In this document: positions 1 through 11,755 of the stretch, in pieces
Position numbering within the stretch: the stretch's first letter is position 1
Layout of the letters: each line of letters opens with the position of its first letter
Origin: Omphiscola glabra
Lineage: Eukaryota; Mollusca; Gastropoda; Lymnaeidae
Direction: 5' to 3'
DNA length: 64,000 bases
Assembly (NCBI GenBank): GCA_964017045.1
Contig: OZ024796.1
Location: 22,219,510-22,283,509 of the forward strand
Made by a program: the position numbers and the translations under genes
Notes under the pieces: model-generated
Seen by the model: only the letters and a program-made list of their open reading frames with translations
The model's database searches: none
What the model was told of the DNA's origin: nothing

Positions 1-94
1 AATAATTATACAGAAGTCCTGCAGTCCAAAGGGCAGATTCTACTTGCAATTTGAGAACCTTGTATTTAATAGCTCGACACTGGACAACGAGCGC

Positions 95-106
95 TCTCTC
101 ACTCTC

Positions 107-168
<62 letters not shown>

Positions 169-204
169 TCTCTCTCTCTCTCTCTCTATCACTCTCTCAC
201 TCTC

Positions 205-250
<46 letters not shown>

Positions 251-251
251 T
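95..251. repeat. (CT)n microsatellite
   Basis: Nearly pure CT dinucleotide tract with occasional A or G interruptions. Confidence 0.97.
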
Positions 252-789
252 GCTCGATGAATCGTGTCACCCATATGGCCCAGTTTAATGTAGCCGCCAG
301 GCTAACAAGTGGATTTGTTGAAAGTGTCGATAGGATTTGCTGTGAGCTGAGATTATAGACAAATGTCATGTCACGTCGACACTAGTGTCATCTCTACGTG
401 CGCGTCATTGCCGGATGGTGTTTGTTTAATAATTTCAATATTTCGTTGTGTTTATTATTTCATTCACCACCGTTACATCTTAGCGGCCGTTACTAAAGAT
501 AATTCCATTTCTTAAAAAAAAAAAAATTGAATTAAGGGTAAATAGCATTTCTTTTCCCCATCAGAGATTTGTGCGTAGGTTTTGAGAAATGTAGAAAACA
601 AAAAATGATATTTGATTGTGATGTAATTAAACGCAAAGTAATTCATCATTCATGTTTTGAAGATGCTAGATTACGTTAATTTGTTTTCATTGGTTGCGTA
701 TTGCACGTTAATTGTATTGAAAAGTCTTAAAATCAATAGTTCTAATTCTTTTTTGTTTGTCTCTGTGTAAATTATCATTCTTTCCATAA
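252..789. other. Unique AT-rich intronic stretch
   Basis: I see no exon, RNA gene or repeat here apart from a short A-run near 515. Confidence 0.5.
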
Positions 790-1130
790 TGATCCACTCT
801 CCTATTCACGAGGATCCACTCTCTTCTTCATAAGGATCCACACTCCTCTTCATGAGCATCCACCCTCCTCTTCATGAGGATCCGCACCCTCCTCTTCATG
901 AGGATCCACCCTCCTCTTCATGAGGATCCACTCTCTTCTTCATGAGGATCCACTCTCCTCTTCATAAGGATCCACTCTCCTCTTCATAAGGATCCAATCT
1001 CCTCTTCATGAGGAGCCACTCTTCTATTCATTAGGATCCACTCTCTTTGTCACGAGGATCCACTCTCCTCTTCACGAGGATCCTCTCTCCTCTCCACGAG
1101 GACCCACTCTCGTCTGCACGAGGATCCAAT
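790..1130. repeat. 22-bp minisatellite, about 15 copies
   Basis: The unit core is AGGATCCACTCTCCTCTTCA. Each unit carries a BamHI-type GGATCC. Copies vary at a few positions. Confidence 0.95.
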
Positions 1131-1690
1131 CCATGTGTGTGAAACAGGGAGAAAAGCAAACACAATTAAATTGTTCAATTAACCCTGATGGTTGTCATTA
1201 GGCCTTATTTAGGACTCGCAATAATAATTAGATGGACTAATGCCTTTCTGCCAATTAGATACCTGTCACAACACGGCTCCCCAACCAATGGGATGGCAGC
1301 AGACTACGATGACCGTTGTTTGCACAAGTCTGATGTGCATTTAACATGGGCGTGGAGGGAAATCGGGACTTCCGGAACAGTTCGGACACGTGGGGTTTTA
1401 TATAGGGTACTTTAATGACGTCAATTACTTCTGCGTTCATCGCTTGTGAAACTATTTTAGCAATTTTTTTTTTTTAAATTTTGGTGTTCTTAAAAATAAA
1501 ATCTCTGATATGGGCAGAGGAATTGATCAAGGTGCATTGAACAGAAAGTTGTATGACTTGATATGACAATCTAGAGTAGGGGTGGGCAACTCTTCCGTGC
1601 AGAGGGTCGGATGATACTAACAAAATATAAAGATATTGATTTGTGATGGGAAAATAAGAAGCACCACAAGGTTTAAATTTGCTGTAATCT
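1131..1690. other. Stretch without gene; weak hAT-like end near 1577
   Basis: No coding sequence is supported. A motif TAGGGGTGGGCAACTCTT at about 1576-1593, followed by a GAGGGTCGGATGA-like stretch, resembles the end of a Charlie-type hAT element, but no second end was found. A perfect CRE palindrome TGACGTCA is at 1416-1423. Confidence 0.3.
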
Positions 1691-1693
1691 CTT

Positions 1694-2179
1694 ATCTCTT
1701 ATATATATTACGCTTCTGGTTTGACTCGTGGGCTGCTTCCTAATTGACTGCTTCCATTTCCGGTTCCTTTCTATTCAGCGAATTTGGGATGGAGAGTATA
1801 CTATAAATAATTATATATGTTTGAAAGAAAGTATGGTTAAATAATGAGTTCAATAGCGCGCAAAATATATTTCCCGATAACTAAACTAAATAATATATTT
1901 TTTAAATAACGCAACTGCGTTTGGCGCGTAATATTTTCTTTTCGAAAAATCAAATCGTCTCAGTTTTAAGTATGGTGTAAAAAAAATATTCGGTTTAAAA
2001 GTGTTTGGGACATCAGAATATTTAATATAATTCATGGGCGTGAAATAAAAAGTCTGCAGTGACGTATCATGGAGTTGGGGGTGTAAGGAGTGTAGCTTGA
2101 GTTCGTGTTTTGTCAAGTAACTTTAGTAGATGGGAAGTTCACGCATTGCTGCCGCCAATGTTTGGCGGGCTATATCTAG
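1694..2179 (+). mobile_element. Helitron-like non-autonomous element, copy 1
   Basis: This AT-rich element of about 486 bp starts with TCTCTTATATATATTACGC. It ends with a hairpin (stem CCGCCAA 2152-2158, loop TGT, stem TTGGCGG 2162-2168), seven bases, then CTAG at 2176-2179 followed by T. A 5' TC, a 3' subterminal hairpin, CTAG and insertion before T are the Helitron hallmarks. It encodes no protein. A second copy follows directly head to tail. Confidence 0.7.
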
Positions 2180-2690
2180 TATATATATATTACGCTTCAG
2201 GTGTGACTCGTGGACTACTTCCATTTCCAGCGGCTGCTTCCTAAAAATCGTGGCTGCTTCCAAATAACCGAATTTGGTATAAGAGTATATTACAAATAAT
2301 TCTATATGTTTGAAAGAAAGTATGGTCTAATAATGAGTTCAATAGCATAGAAAATATAATTCCCGATTACTTCGCTAAATGATATATTTTTTTTAATAAC
2401 GCAACTGCGTTTGGTGCGTAATATTTTCTTTTCGGAAAATTAAATCATCTCAATTTAAGTATGGTGTAAAAAATATTTGGTTTAAAAGTGGTTGGGACAT
2501 CAGAGTATATTAATATAGTTCATGGGCGTGAAATAAAAAGTGTGCAGTAACGTATCATGTAAGGGAAGGGGTGTAGAATATTTGGGATTCTTAAATGTGA
2601 GTTACCGGAGTTTATGTTTTGTCAAGTATAACTTTAGTAGATGGGAAGTTCACGCATTGCTGTCGCCAATGTTTGGCGGGCTATATCTAG
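2180..2690 (+). mobile_element. Helitron-like non-autonomous element, copy 2 (tandem)
   Basis: It is diverged but alignable with copy 1 over almost its whole length. It ends with the same hairpin (CGCCAA 2664-2669 and TTGGCG 2673-2678), CTAG at 2687-2690 and a flanking T. Its 5' end overlaps the TCTAG that closes copy 1. Confidence 0.7.
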
Positions 2691-3090
2691 TTATTATTAC
2701 TATTATTACAGTAAAAAAAATTACACTTTGTTTATGTTTTTACAGATAATAATAATGTGCGTATATTTTACGAAAATATTAATCCAGTTCCCGTGACGTC
2801 TATGTAAGAAACGTGAACATCATTACAAAAATCTTTTTTTTTTTTTATAAATACCGAATTGTGATGAGTTTTTGCAATAGCAGGTGGAAATTATTGCAAA
2901 GTGCCTGCCATTAATATCTCGATAGCATCTGGTGATATTTTCTAGTTTAAAATAGTGACTTAGAACTAGTTTTCTATGAAGTCGCTGAGATGTGTTGTCC
3001 ATTTTGTTTGTGACAGTCCAATATTGTAGTATGATGATACTTGTGTAGAGTAGTGGCAGACCAACATTGTAGTCTAATGATACTTGTGTA
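2691..3090. other. Unique stretch between Helitron pair and 36-bp array
   Basis: AT-rich, with an imperfect local duplication (GTAGTCTAATGATACTTGTG-like) near 3020-3090. I see no gene. Confidence 0.5.
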
Positions 3091-3383
3091 GTCTCCCTCT
3101 GAGTCTAATGCTTCATTTAGTCTGCTGGCATTGTCTCCCTCTAATGCTTAATTTAGTCTGCTGACATTGTCTCCCTCTAATGCTTCATTTAGTCTGCTGA
3201 CATTGTCTCCCTCTAATGCTTCATTTAGTCTGCTGGCATTGTCTCCCTCTAATGCTTCATTTAGTCTGCTGACATTGTCTCCCTCTAATGCTTCATTTAG
3301 TCTGCTGACATTGTCTCCCTCTAATGCTTCATTTAGTCTGCTGACATTGTCTCCCTCTAATGCTTCATTTAGTCTGCTGACAT
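3091..3383. repeat. 36-bp minisatellite, about 8 copies
   Basis: The core is CTCCCTCTAATGCTTCATTT. The unit length is a multiple of three and stop-free, so both strands read open as a 12-residue repeat; I regard this as incidental. Confidence 0.95.
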
Positions 3384-3545
3384 TTCTGAACGTCAATTAT
3401 TACTACCACTAACATGCGCTGACAGTAAAGTGAATTGTCACAGTTGCCACAACATATCATTCGGAGAGTTTGAAAACAGATTTTATTGAGACTTGTCACA
3501 TATTGGACATGTCATAATTAGGCACGAAGCAAAGAAAAAAAAAGC

Positions 3546-3735
3546 AGTGGTTCTTAAACTTGAGGCTGATATCACTTCTATCTATTTTAGTGTTAAACAA
3601 AAGGTGTTTTTACCATTTTTTTCCTTTAATTAATTTTAATTCTTACCGTACTTCTCCCCAAAAATGCAACGTTTTCACTTTTAAAAGCGGAAATAGAACT
3701 GGGGATCGGGGCGCCATATTATTTATTGGGGTGCC
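3546..3735. mobile_element. hAT-like remnant
   Basis: It begins with CAGTGGTTCTTAAACTTGAG, a typical Charlie/hAT terminus, and later has GGGGTGCCGTGAAAA, like the GGGTGCCGC internal motif of such elements. No clear second end or target duplication is visible. Confidence 0.4.
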
Positions 3736-4150
3736 GTGAAAAAACTGTATTAAACATCTAACTTGAATATAACTAGACAGCGAACTCCCAAAAATCCAAC
3801 CACCTGAATGCATGCGGGGGGTCCCCGCTAATGGGTTTATCTAATAAAGTCTCCAGATAGATTTAAAATGAATGTGATTAATGTCGCGTTATCTCTTTAC
3901 AAATAGTCGCGTCACATTTCTCATTAACGTCCGTGCAAAAAAATTTTTTTTTTAAATTAGGTTTTTGGTGTTGTGGGAAGAAGTGGTAAGTGATTAGCTC
4001 CCTTCGTTAGGTCGTCGAATAATTCACATTTACGCCTCAGTCAAAGTTGGAGGGCTTTCTTTTTTAAAGGTATTTCTGACAGCAAAAACGCAAATAAATT
4101 ATATGCGCCTTTTTAGAATTTCCCTACTACAATAGTTAGTGAGACTGGTG
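3736..4150. other. Stretch with no gene seen
   Basis: Unique sequence. I see nothing beyond short A/T runs. Confidence 0.5.
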
Positions 4151-4154
4151 GTCA

Positions 4155-4225
4155 GGGATCTGGGGGAGAGAGGGAGGGGGAGAGAGAAGGAGGGGGAGAG
4201 AGAAGGAGAGAGAGAGAGACAGAGG
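4155..4225. repeat. GA-rich simple repeat
   Basis: Irregular GGGAGAGAGA tract, followed at 4290-4332 by three copies of the 15-mer GATGAAGGTTTGTGA. Confidence 0.9.
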
Positions 4226-4332
4226 GTCTTAACTGGTGGAAAAATAAATGGTGTTGTTTGCGTGAAATCTTGCCGTGAAAAGTGATTCCGATGAAGGTTT
4301 GTGAGATGAAGGTTTGTGAGATGAAGGTTTGT

Positions 4333-5087
4333 TAGTAAGTATCGACGGGGCTAATGGAATTGCTTTGACAAGTGAAACTGAACTTGTCCCTGACCTAATA
4401 GGCCTCAGGGCAAACTACTCTTCGCCTTTAATCCGTAATTAATTTTAATGATGTTTTTTTACAGCATAAAGGAAAGGTGTTAAAGGTGCGAACGAAATCA
4501 TCTGAGGGTGAGGGATGGGGTGAGGGAGGTGTGGGGGAGGGGCGTGTGTTTTATTGTTCGTTTCGTAAAAGGAAGTGTGCTGGATGACTGCTTGGATGAT
4601 GTAGAACTGTTTGGGAAGTTCGTTTAAACAACTTGCGTTGACAGAAACACTGCTACTCAAAGCGAAATAACCGTCTCGTCCATTATAAAAATGGCGGGGC
4701 TAAAACAGTGGTCCTCATAATTTATTTTGAATTTCATATCTTATTTATGGTCAATTATGAAAATCACGGGGCTAAAACAGTGGTCCTCAAAATATATTTT
4801 AGATTTCATGTGTTAGTTATTAATTATTTGTTTAAATGGTTAAAATTTGAGAAGGTACTGTGGTATTACCCTAAATCCAGTTACTTCAAATTTGAGCCTT
4901 CTTAGAAGTTTGTTATAGAGTAATTGAAAGACTTTGGTTCAACAGAGTATGGGGAGCATCGCTTGGAATCGAGGAGTCAAACTATCAAACTAGGGTTGTC
5001 AGTACAGGGGCGGATCCTGAATTTAAAGTTTGGTTGGAAAAGACAGGGGCAGACACAGGGCGTATCACCAACGTTAGGCGATGAAGC

Positions 5088-5121
<34 letters not shown>

Positions 5122-5640
5122 GAATCTGTCACCTGGTGCAGGCCGTATGAACCTTGCCTATATCTCCCGGTCTCAGTGAGTTACTGACGTAAATGAGTTA
5201 CCCGCCATTAGTGATTAGTGGGCCGCCGTCTTTAAAATCGTTAGAAACCAATTAAAGTTTGGACGTTTGTGACAGGAACCTGGCCAGGATGAGTCTTGTT
5301 TGGCTTCAAATTACGTTTTGTCACGAGATAAAACATTTGCGGTAATGGTGCCTCTTTCTGGTGCCAACCGACGTCTCATTTTTGTAATTGGCCTAATTTG
5401 ACTCACTACTTTTACACCACCACCCCAACCAAGCCCCCCCCCCCAGCCCCAACCCCCACCCCCCAAAATTATTGGAACTTTAATACAGTTATCTAAACAA
5501 AATTTGGAAAATATGTTTGAACATAATTTGAAATTATTTCTTGTAACACAATTTGGAATGTTTAATGGTCTATAGTTTGTTCCGACCAATCGGTAATTTT
5601 AATTGAGAATGTCCATGTCCACATTTCGTTACAACTTAAT
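4333..5640. other. Stretch without gene; 72-bp duplication and homopolymer tracts
   Basis: About 4684-4825 is a two-copy duplication with 72-bp period, each copy containing GGGGCTAAAACAGTGGTCCT. Long poly-C/poly-A runs lie near 5091-5119 and 5433-5466. CAGGGGCGGATCC at about 5006 resembles a hAT terminus, but no partner end was found. No coding sequence is supported. Confidence 0.45.
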
Positions 5641-5682
5641 CACACGACAGCTACTCGATTTTTAACACGCCATTTACTTGAT

Positions 5683-6137
5683 GTGTCACACGACATTTAC
5701 TCCATTTGCCACACGACAGTTACTCCATTTGTCACACGACATTTACTCCATTTGTCACACGACATTTACTCCATTTGCCACACGACATTTACTCCATTTG
5801 TCACACGACATATACTCCATTTGTCACATGACAGTTGCTCCATTTGTCACACGACATTTACTCCATTTGTCACACGACATTTACTCCATTTGTCACACGA
5901 CATTTACTCCATTTGTCACACGACAGTTGCTCCATTTGTCACACGACATTTACTCCATTTGTCACACGACAGTTGCTCCATTTGTCACACGACAGTTACT
6001 CCATTTGTCACACGACAGTTGCTCCATTTGTCACACGACAGTTGCTCCATTTGTCACACGACAATTACTCCATTTGTCACACGACAATTACTCCATTTGT
6101 CACACGACAGTTACTCAATTTGTCACACGACAGTTAC
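5683..6137. repeat. 23-bp minisatellite, about 20 copies
   Basis: The core is CATTTGTCACACGACATTTA, alternating with a CAGTTGCT variant. Degenerate copies extend upstream to about 5640. The length is not a multiple of three, yet all three + frames are open because the unit has no stop in any frame. Confidence 0.95.
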
Positions 6138-6527
6138 GTGACACCAGACATTTACGTCATCTGTCAAAAGGCAGTTACTATCATAAATGACAAGACCAAA
6201 CCTTCACAACTTGAGTATGCAAATTCGACGTATGATTTTGTCTCTATTCGGTGCATGTGCAAGTTTCACTTTTTTTTTCGATAGAAAGTGTGATGCACTA
6301 CTTTCAATTTAGTTAGATCTATAAATATTGTTTGGTTCTTTTTTTCAATATTTTTTGTGGCGTATTAAACTTTGTTTAAGAAATACTGCTAGGCATCATT
6401 TAGAGTGAAAAGTGTATCAAATAATGTTCATCTCAAAGTTTTTACTTTAAACTGAAATTTTAGTCTATTGGTAATTTATTTTTGCTAAGCTATTCAAACC
6501 TCACTTTCCACCCCACTGTGATTACAG
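6138..6527. other. End of upstream intron, 390 bp
   Basis: Unique AT-rich sequence leading into the ATTACAG acceptor at 6521-6527. The preceding exon of the gene is not visible upstream in this window. Confidence 0.5.
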
Positions 6528-6716
6528 TTGAAGTCAGTCTGTCAGACGTGCTGGCCGTCCAGACGCAGTCCAGGGACAGCTCTAACATCAACAGTGTCGT
6601 GGTCCACTATGCTGGCAACAAGAAGGACAAGGTCCTCACCTGGGAGAAGTTGGTCCTGGCAGGGGAGCCTGAGTTATGCAAGGAGGTCAACAACGTCTTC
6701 TCCTACGCCTTCGCGG
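6528..6716 (+). CDS. Ceramide kinase-like gene, internal exon (PH-like region)
   Basis: This internal exon has 189 coding bases. The acceptor is ATTACAG ending at 6527 and the donor is G|GTAAGT with GT at 6717-6718. It starts with the last two bases of a codon and ends with the first base of the next, so it is flanked by phase-1 introns. The reading is fully open for 62 codons and looks like the end of the N-terminal PH-like domain of ceramide kinases. A stretch VVVHY followed about ten residues later by a Trp (LTWEKLVL) corresponds to the FTVHC...WKW segment of animal CERK. The last base joins the next exon to make an Asp codon (FSYAFA-D-RQRPKHY), placing the PH-like part directly before the kinase domain as in CERK. 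In the family this part binds membrane lipid and supports Golgi or plasma-membrane targeting. The assignment rests mostly on the following exon. Sphingosine kinase is the main alternative. Confidence 0.78.
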
Positions 6717-6850
6717 GTAAGTCGCAAAATTGTTGTACGCTTTTAGATTAAAATCGTTCCATTAATAACATCTTCAGATATATCAGAACGCCGCCATTTT
6801 TCTCTCATGATTTGAGATGCTTTATGGGAGGACTCTTTTTGCCTCACCGA

Positions 6851-7143
6851 TGCCATCAGCTGCGGCGGTCCTAGTTATCTCATGGCCTCTGAGACTATCA
6901 GCTGCGGTGGTCCTAGTTATCTCATGGCCGCTGAGGCCATCAGCTGCGGTGGTCCTAGTTGTCCCATGGCCACTGAGACTATCAGCTGCTGTGGTCCTAG
7001 TTATCTCATGGCCGCTGAGGCCATCAGCTGCGGTTGTCCTAGTTATCTCATGGCCGCTGAGGCCATCAGCTGCTGTGGTCCTAGTTATCTCATGGCCGCT
7101 GAGGCCATCAGCTGCGGTTGTCCTAGTTATCTCATGGCCGCTG
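6851..7143. repeat. 42-bp minisatellite, 7 copies, 135 bp after an exon
   Basis: The core is GGTCCTAGTTATCTCATGGC. Alternating GAGGCC/GAGACT and CGG/CTG variants make a two-unit pattern. Both strands are open by composition only. Confidence 0.95.
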
Positions 7144-7945
7144 CCTGATTGACACTTGTATTGCATCGCTCACACTTTATGACATCGGCCTCTTAGAGAC
7201 ACATCTAGAGACACATCTTGCACAGGCACTTGCCTCAAGTAAAGTTTGTCGACCCGTGCTTTATGAGATAATGTCAATGTCACCAAGCACATAGCAATCA
7301 ATACATGTGTTGTTATTCCAACGTACATCCCTGTATCAACAGATCACAATTGTATGGAAACAAGAACAAAAGTTACGGGCACTAGTACAACAAGAATCTG
7401 TAAGCTCCAAAGAATGGTTACAAAAGGTTGCTCGTCACCGCCACTTAGTAGCCGTGCTACCCGCCATGTTTTATCCAAACAGTCTCAGTTAGCAGGTGTG
7501 AGTTAAGTGGAGGGGGCGGGGGAGTAAGGCGGCGGGGTCAACATTGTGTTCCCTCTGGTCTAGCCATAACCTGGCAGAGGTTTTAAGTTGTTGATGTTTT
7601 AAGACAGGAAACGGCAGGAAATGAAGGAACATGTTTGGTGTTTTTATACTGTAACTTGCTTTCAAGGGATGCAAATGAGTTAATTTTTTCATTTTCATTC
7701 GGTGTTATTATGGAGTGTGTCTGAACTATGCAGTTAAAGAAACAGGTGATGGGATTCTATCTATAGAGTAAACGATCAGACGAAATGGCCCGGCCAATCC
7801 CCCCCCCTCCCCGTAGGCGGAATCGTCTACCTTCCACCCCCACCCCGCATGCGTCTCTGGCCACAAATTTTATTTTTGACAAAAACTTTTTTTTTTAAAC
7901 ATAAACACTAGAATGGTACAACCAAGAAATGGCTTGGGTGTTAAA
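7144..7945. other. Stretch with no gene seen
   Basis: Unique intronic sequence with a C-run at 7800-7806. Short open frames here look like chance. Confidence 0.5.
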
Positions 7946-7946
7946 T

Positions 7947-8063
7947 GGTGGCTGTGGTGAAGGGGAGTCGAAGTCCCGTGGGAGCTGGCAGATCATCTGT
8001 TGTTGGTGGTGGTGGTGAAGGAGAGTCGAAGTCCCGTGGGAGCTGGCAGATCATCTGTTGTTG
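7947..8063. repeat. About 60-bp tandem duplication, 2 copies
   Basis: Each copy contains GAGTCGAAGTCCCGTGGGAG followed by CTGGCAGATCATCTGTTG, with GGTGGTGGT expansion between the copies. Confidence 0.85.
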
Positions 8064-8256
8064 GGCACGTCGCTTGTTGGTGTCCAGGTGGTAGTTGCAG
8101 AAGACATGTTTGCCGATTTGCAGTGTTTGTTTGGAGCCGGCGTCTGCTTGCAACCAGTAGGGGGTCACGTGAGCCCCCCAGCTGTGTTTGATACCTGGCG
8201 CGTTCTCTCTTCTCCTCCCCGCCGCCCCCCTCAAACACTTTGCTGACCTTAAAGAG

Positions 8257-8903
8257 TGAAACACTTTTCTCTTGTCATTCACACAACAAAGGAGTCATAA
8301 CCTAAACACTTTTCTCTTGTCATTCACACAACAAAGGAGTCATCACAAAAACACTTTACTCTTGTCATTCACACAACAAAGGAGTCATCACCTAAACACT
8401 TTTCTCTTGTCATTCACACAACAAAGGAGTCATCACCTAAACACTTTTCTCTTGTCATTCACACAACAAAGGAGTCATCACCTAAACACTTTTCTCTTGT
8501 CATTCACACAACAAAGGAGTCATCACCTAAACACTTTTCTCTTGTCATTCACACAACAAAGGAGTCATCACCTAAACACTTTACTCTTGTCATTCACACA
8601 ACAAAAGAGTCATCACCTAAACACTTTTCTCTTGTCATTCACACAACAAAGGAGTCATCACAAAAACACTTTACTCTTGTCATTCACACAACAAAGGAGT
8701 CATCACCTAAACACTTTTCTCTTGTCATTCACACAACAAAGGAGTCATCACCTAAACACTTTTCTCTTGTCATTCACACAACAAAGGAGTCATCACCTAA
8801 ACACTTTTCTCTTGTCATTCACACAACAAAGGAGTCATCACCTAAACACTTTTCTCTTGTCATTCACACAACAAAGGAGTCATCACCTAAACACTTTTCT
8901 CTT
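8257..8903. repeat. 45-bp minisatellite, about 14 copies
   Basis: The core is TCTTGTCATTCACACAACAA. The + frame is open as a 15-residue repeat (SFTQQRSHHLNTFLL), which fits the unit length without implying a gene. A CACAAAAAC variant recurs in copies around 8346 and 8662, suggesting block duplication. Confidence 0.97.
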
Positions 8904-10370
8904 TCCCCCGTATATGACATTTCATCTTTACGTATTTTTGTCATCGTCGTCTTCGTCACTTTAACGTGATCAATCCTTCTCTGTACGTTGATTTTTCCGC
9001 TTGTATTTTTAAATAAACAATAAGATGTCCTTCTCTATTATTATTTCTCTTATTGGGCATGGTGCTGTAATTATTAGATTACCTTATCCGAAACCCAGTA
9101 CCTTCTAATCAAACTCATCAGCTTTCTCATATTTCCTTCGTATTCCCCTTTCTTGTCTTCTCTTGTATTCTCTTCTTTGGGTAGCGTTTTAGTTACACCT
9201 TCATTTGCTTAATGTGGTGCCTACTTTCTTCCTTTCTTTTAACCTATCCCCCCACCCTTCTCCTTTTTGATGAGTTTCGCCCACCAAGCTCGACACTCCG
9301 TTAGCATTAGCTCACGTGATGTAGAGCCATGTGATGTTGGGCCATGTGATGTTTGTTTATAGATCTTTCCATTGAACAATAAAAACGTGGATATTTCCTC
9401 GTGTCCGACATTGTCTCTGGAAGGCGTGTCACGTGACGATGTTGTCATATTCGGCTCGTTTAAAACATCTGGAGGACTTAACTGCCACGTCTGCTGTAAC
9501 GCTACAGCTTTCAAGACCAAATGTCACGCCGCGCGTGTATGTGTGTCAGTGAGTGGGTGGGTGGGTGAGTGAGCGAGGATATTGGAATGGCTTCCTAAAG
9601 GTGAGCTGTACCAGAGAAATGGCCGCAGCAAAGCACGAATCAATATCCTGTTGTCTGTATTATTCTCGTAGCGTTCCATATCTGTTCTGCTTGGCGTTCT
9701 CTCCTCCCCCCCCCCCCACATCTGTCCTGCCTGGCGCCTTCCCCCTTCCGTGTCCTTGATTGTGTCTGCCATTCATCCCCACCCATTCACCCCTGCCCTA
9801 TGTATAGGACGCCCTGGCAGTCAGAGAAATCAAGCACCCCCACTGTTTTATATGCAGTAAAATTTGTAAGCATCCCTTTTGATGTTTAATTGTGCGCGTC
9901 GGTGCAGTTCTGCGCGTAAAATGCGCATATCAATCATGATTGTGTAATGGGACAAGACAATTTATCGGCGCCGGTGTCGTGCTGCTATCAGGGGCGTGCG
10001 GCGCTAGTAACCAACAGATGGAAATCAAGATTCACGGGCATCTTTAAGGCGCAGTGGGCCTCTCTGAGACAACATAAATTACTTTTTAGACATACTTTTA
10101 AGTGCATTTCCTAGAAAACATCAATATATCAACCTCGGTGTTATATGACAAGTCGATATTGCTGTCTTTATCAGACGTGTTTCTTGTCGTCTTTGATCCA
10201 ACACATCGAACTGGTACACTTTACTGCAAGATATCTCAAATATCTTTAGCCAGTGTGTCCCCAGTGTTTTAACATATGCGCGTATAACACTAAATGGGAT
10301 TGTGTTATTCCTATATAAGACATTAAGAGTTACAACAAAATATTTCTGATTCAATATTGGTACAAGGAAT
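8904..10370. other. Long stretch with no gene seen
   Basis: It contains three short copies of GCCATGTGATGT near 9325-9355, GTGGGTGGGTGAGTGAG near 9553 and a C-run near 9707. CACGTG palindromes lie near 9314 and 9432. I cannot support any exon. Confidence 0.45.
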
Positions 10371-10375
10371 GCTCA

Positions 10376-10482
10376 CCCCTCCAGGAGCTATACTGTTTTG
10401 TCTCCTCCAGGAGCTGTATCGATGTTTCCCCCAGGAGTTGTACCGCTGTTCCCTCCAGGAGCTGTACTGCTGTCCCCTCTAG
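10376..10482. repeat. 24-26-bp degenerate tandem repeat, 4 copies
   Basis: Repeats of CCTCCAGGAGCTGTACTG-like sequence. Confidence 0.8.
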
Positions 10483-10588
10483 ATATTTGACATCATGTTC
10501 TATCCAATGTAAATCATCTCAGTTATTTAATAATATGCAAGGCGATCGTTTTCAAATTAAATAAATATTAAACAAATATTATGCAGAT

Positions 10589-10788
10589 TTAATGAAATCT
10601 TGAACGCATGCAGGTGTAATGAAACTTTGAACGCAAGCAGGTGTAAAATGAAACCTTCAACGCAAGCAGGTGTAAAATGAAACCTTCAACGCAAGCAGGT
10701 GTAATGAAACTTTGAACGCAAGCAGGTGTAAAATGAAACCTTGAACGCAAGCAGGTGTAAAATGAAACCTTGAACGCAAGCAGGTGCA
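10589..10788. repeat. 28/31-bp minisatellite, 7 copies
   Basis: The core is TTGAACGCAAGCAGGTGTAA. Copies differ by an AAA insertion, which gives two unit lengths. Confidence 0.93.
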
Positions 10789-10840
10789 TTTTCAATGTTT
10801 GACAATGTACTACTGATGACTCTGTCCTTTTATGAGCTTG

Positions 10841-10922
10841 CGGGACAGGTCGAACCACTCGATGAACTGACCACTGGTCATCGGGACAGGTCGAACCACT
10901 CGAGGAACTGACCACTGGTCAT
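10841..10922. repeat. 41-bp duplication, 2 copies
   Basis: Two near-identical copies containing CGGGACAGGTCGAACCACTC. Confidence 0.95.
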
Positions 10923-11289
10923 CGAAATTCATAAGGATTAGTGTTTCATTTATAAACCGTCAATTTATTTTTTTTCTCGTTATTTTGACATTGGACATTA
11001 TAAAAAAAAACAGATATTCTTTAATACAGATCGCCGATGTCAGGAAAAATGTTTACTCAGATTTATTTTTCAATAAAATAATAAGACTTTTCACCAACTT
11101 CTTTAACCCGCGCCTCCTAACAGTATGCCACTCTTCATGACGTCATTGGCTGTCAAGTTATTACGGATGAATTGTTTTGTTATTGTCTAGTCGACTTGTT
11201 TCTTTACTGTGGTAATGTCACTATCACGATGACATCCTCGGCAATAAATCGCGCATTTGAGCTGCGGAGCTACTTGGCTGCATTCGCCT
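10923..11289. other. Stretch with no gene seen
   Basis: Unique sequence. The perfect CRE palindrome TGACGTCA is at 11139-11146. Confidence 0.5.
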
Positions 11290-11755
11290 GGGGACGTCAA
11301 CCCCATCACGATGTCACTCAAGCGTGGTCACGTCAACCCCATCACGATGTCACTCAAGCATAGTCAGGTCAACCCCATCACGATGTCACACAAGCGTGGA
11401 CACGTCAACCCATCACGATGTCACTCAAGCATGGCCAGGTTAACCCCATCACGATGTCACTCAGGCATGGTCACGTCAACCCCATCACGATGTCCACCAG
11501 CAAGTTCTAGTCAACCCCATCACGATGGCCACCAGCAAGTTCTAGTCAACCCCATCACGATGTCCACCAGCAAGTTCTAGTCAAACCCATCACGATGTCC
11601 ACCAGCAAGTTCTAGTCAACCCATCACGATGTCCACCAGCAAGTTCTAGTCAACCCCATCACGATGTCCACCAGCACGTTCTAGTCAACCCCATCACGAT
11701 GTCACTCAAGCGTGGTCAAGTCAACCGCATCACGATGCCACTCAAGCGTGGCCAA
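11290..11755. repeat. Mosaic 36/35-bp minisatellite
   Basis: All units share TCAACCCCATCACGATGTC. Type A continues with ACTCAAGCGTGGTCA and type B with CACCAGCAAGTTCTAG. The order is a block of A, six B copies from about 11493, then A again from about 11702. Confidence 0.95.

Noticed and set aside
6482..6751. Stand-alone 89-codon gene around the first kinase exon
   Set aside because: The open frame extends into introns on both sides; the splice sites at 6527 and 6717 and the phase match to the next exon show it is an internal exon.
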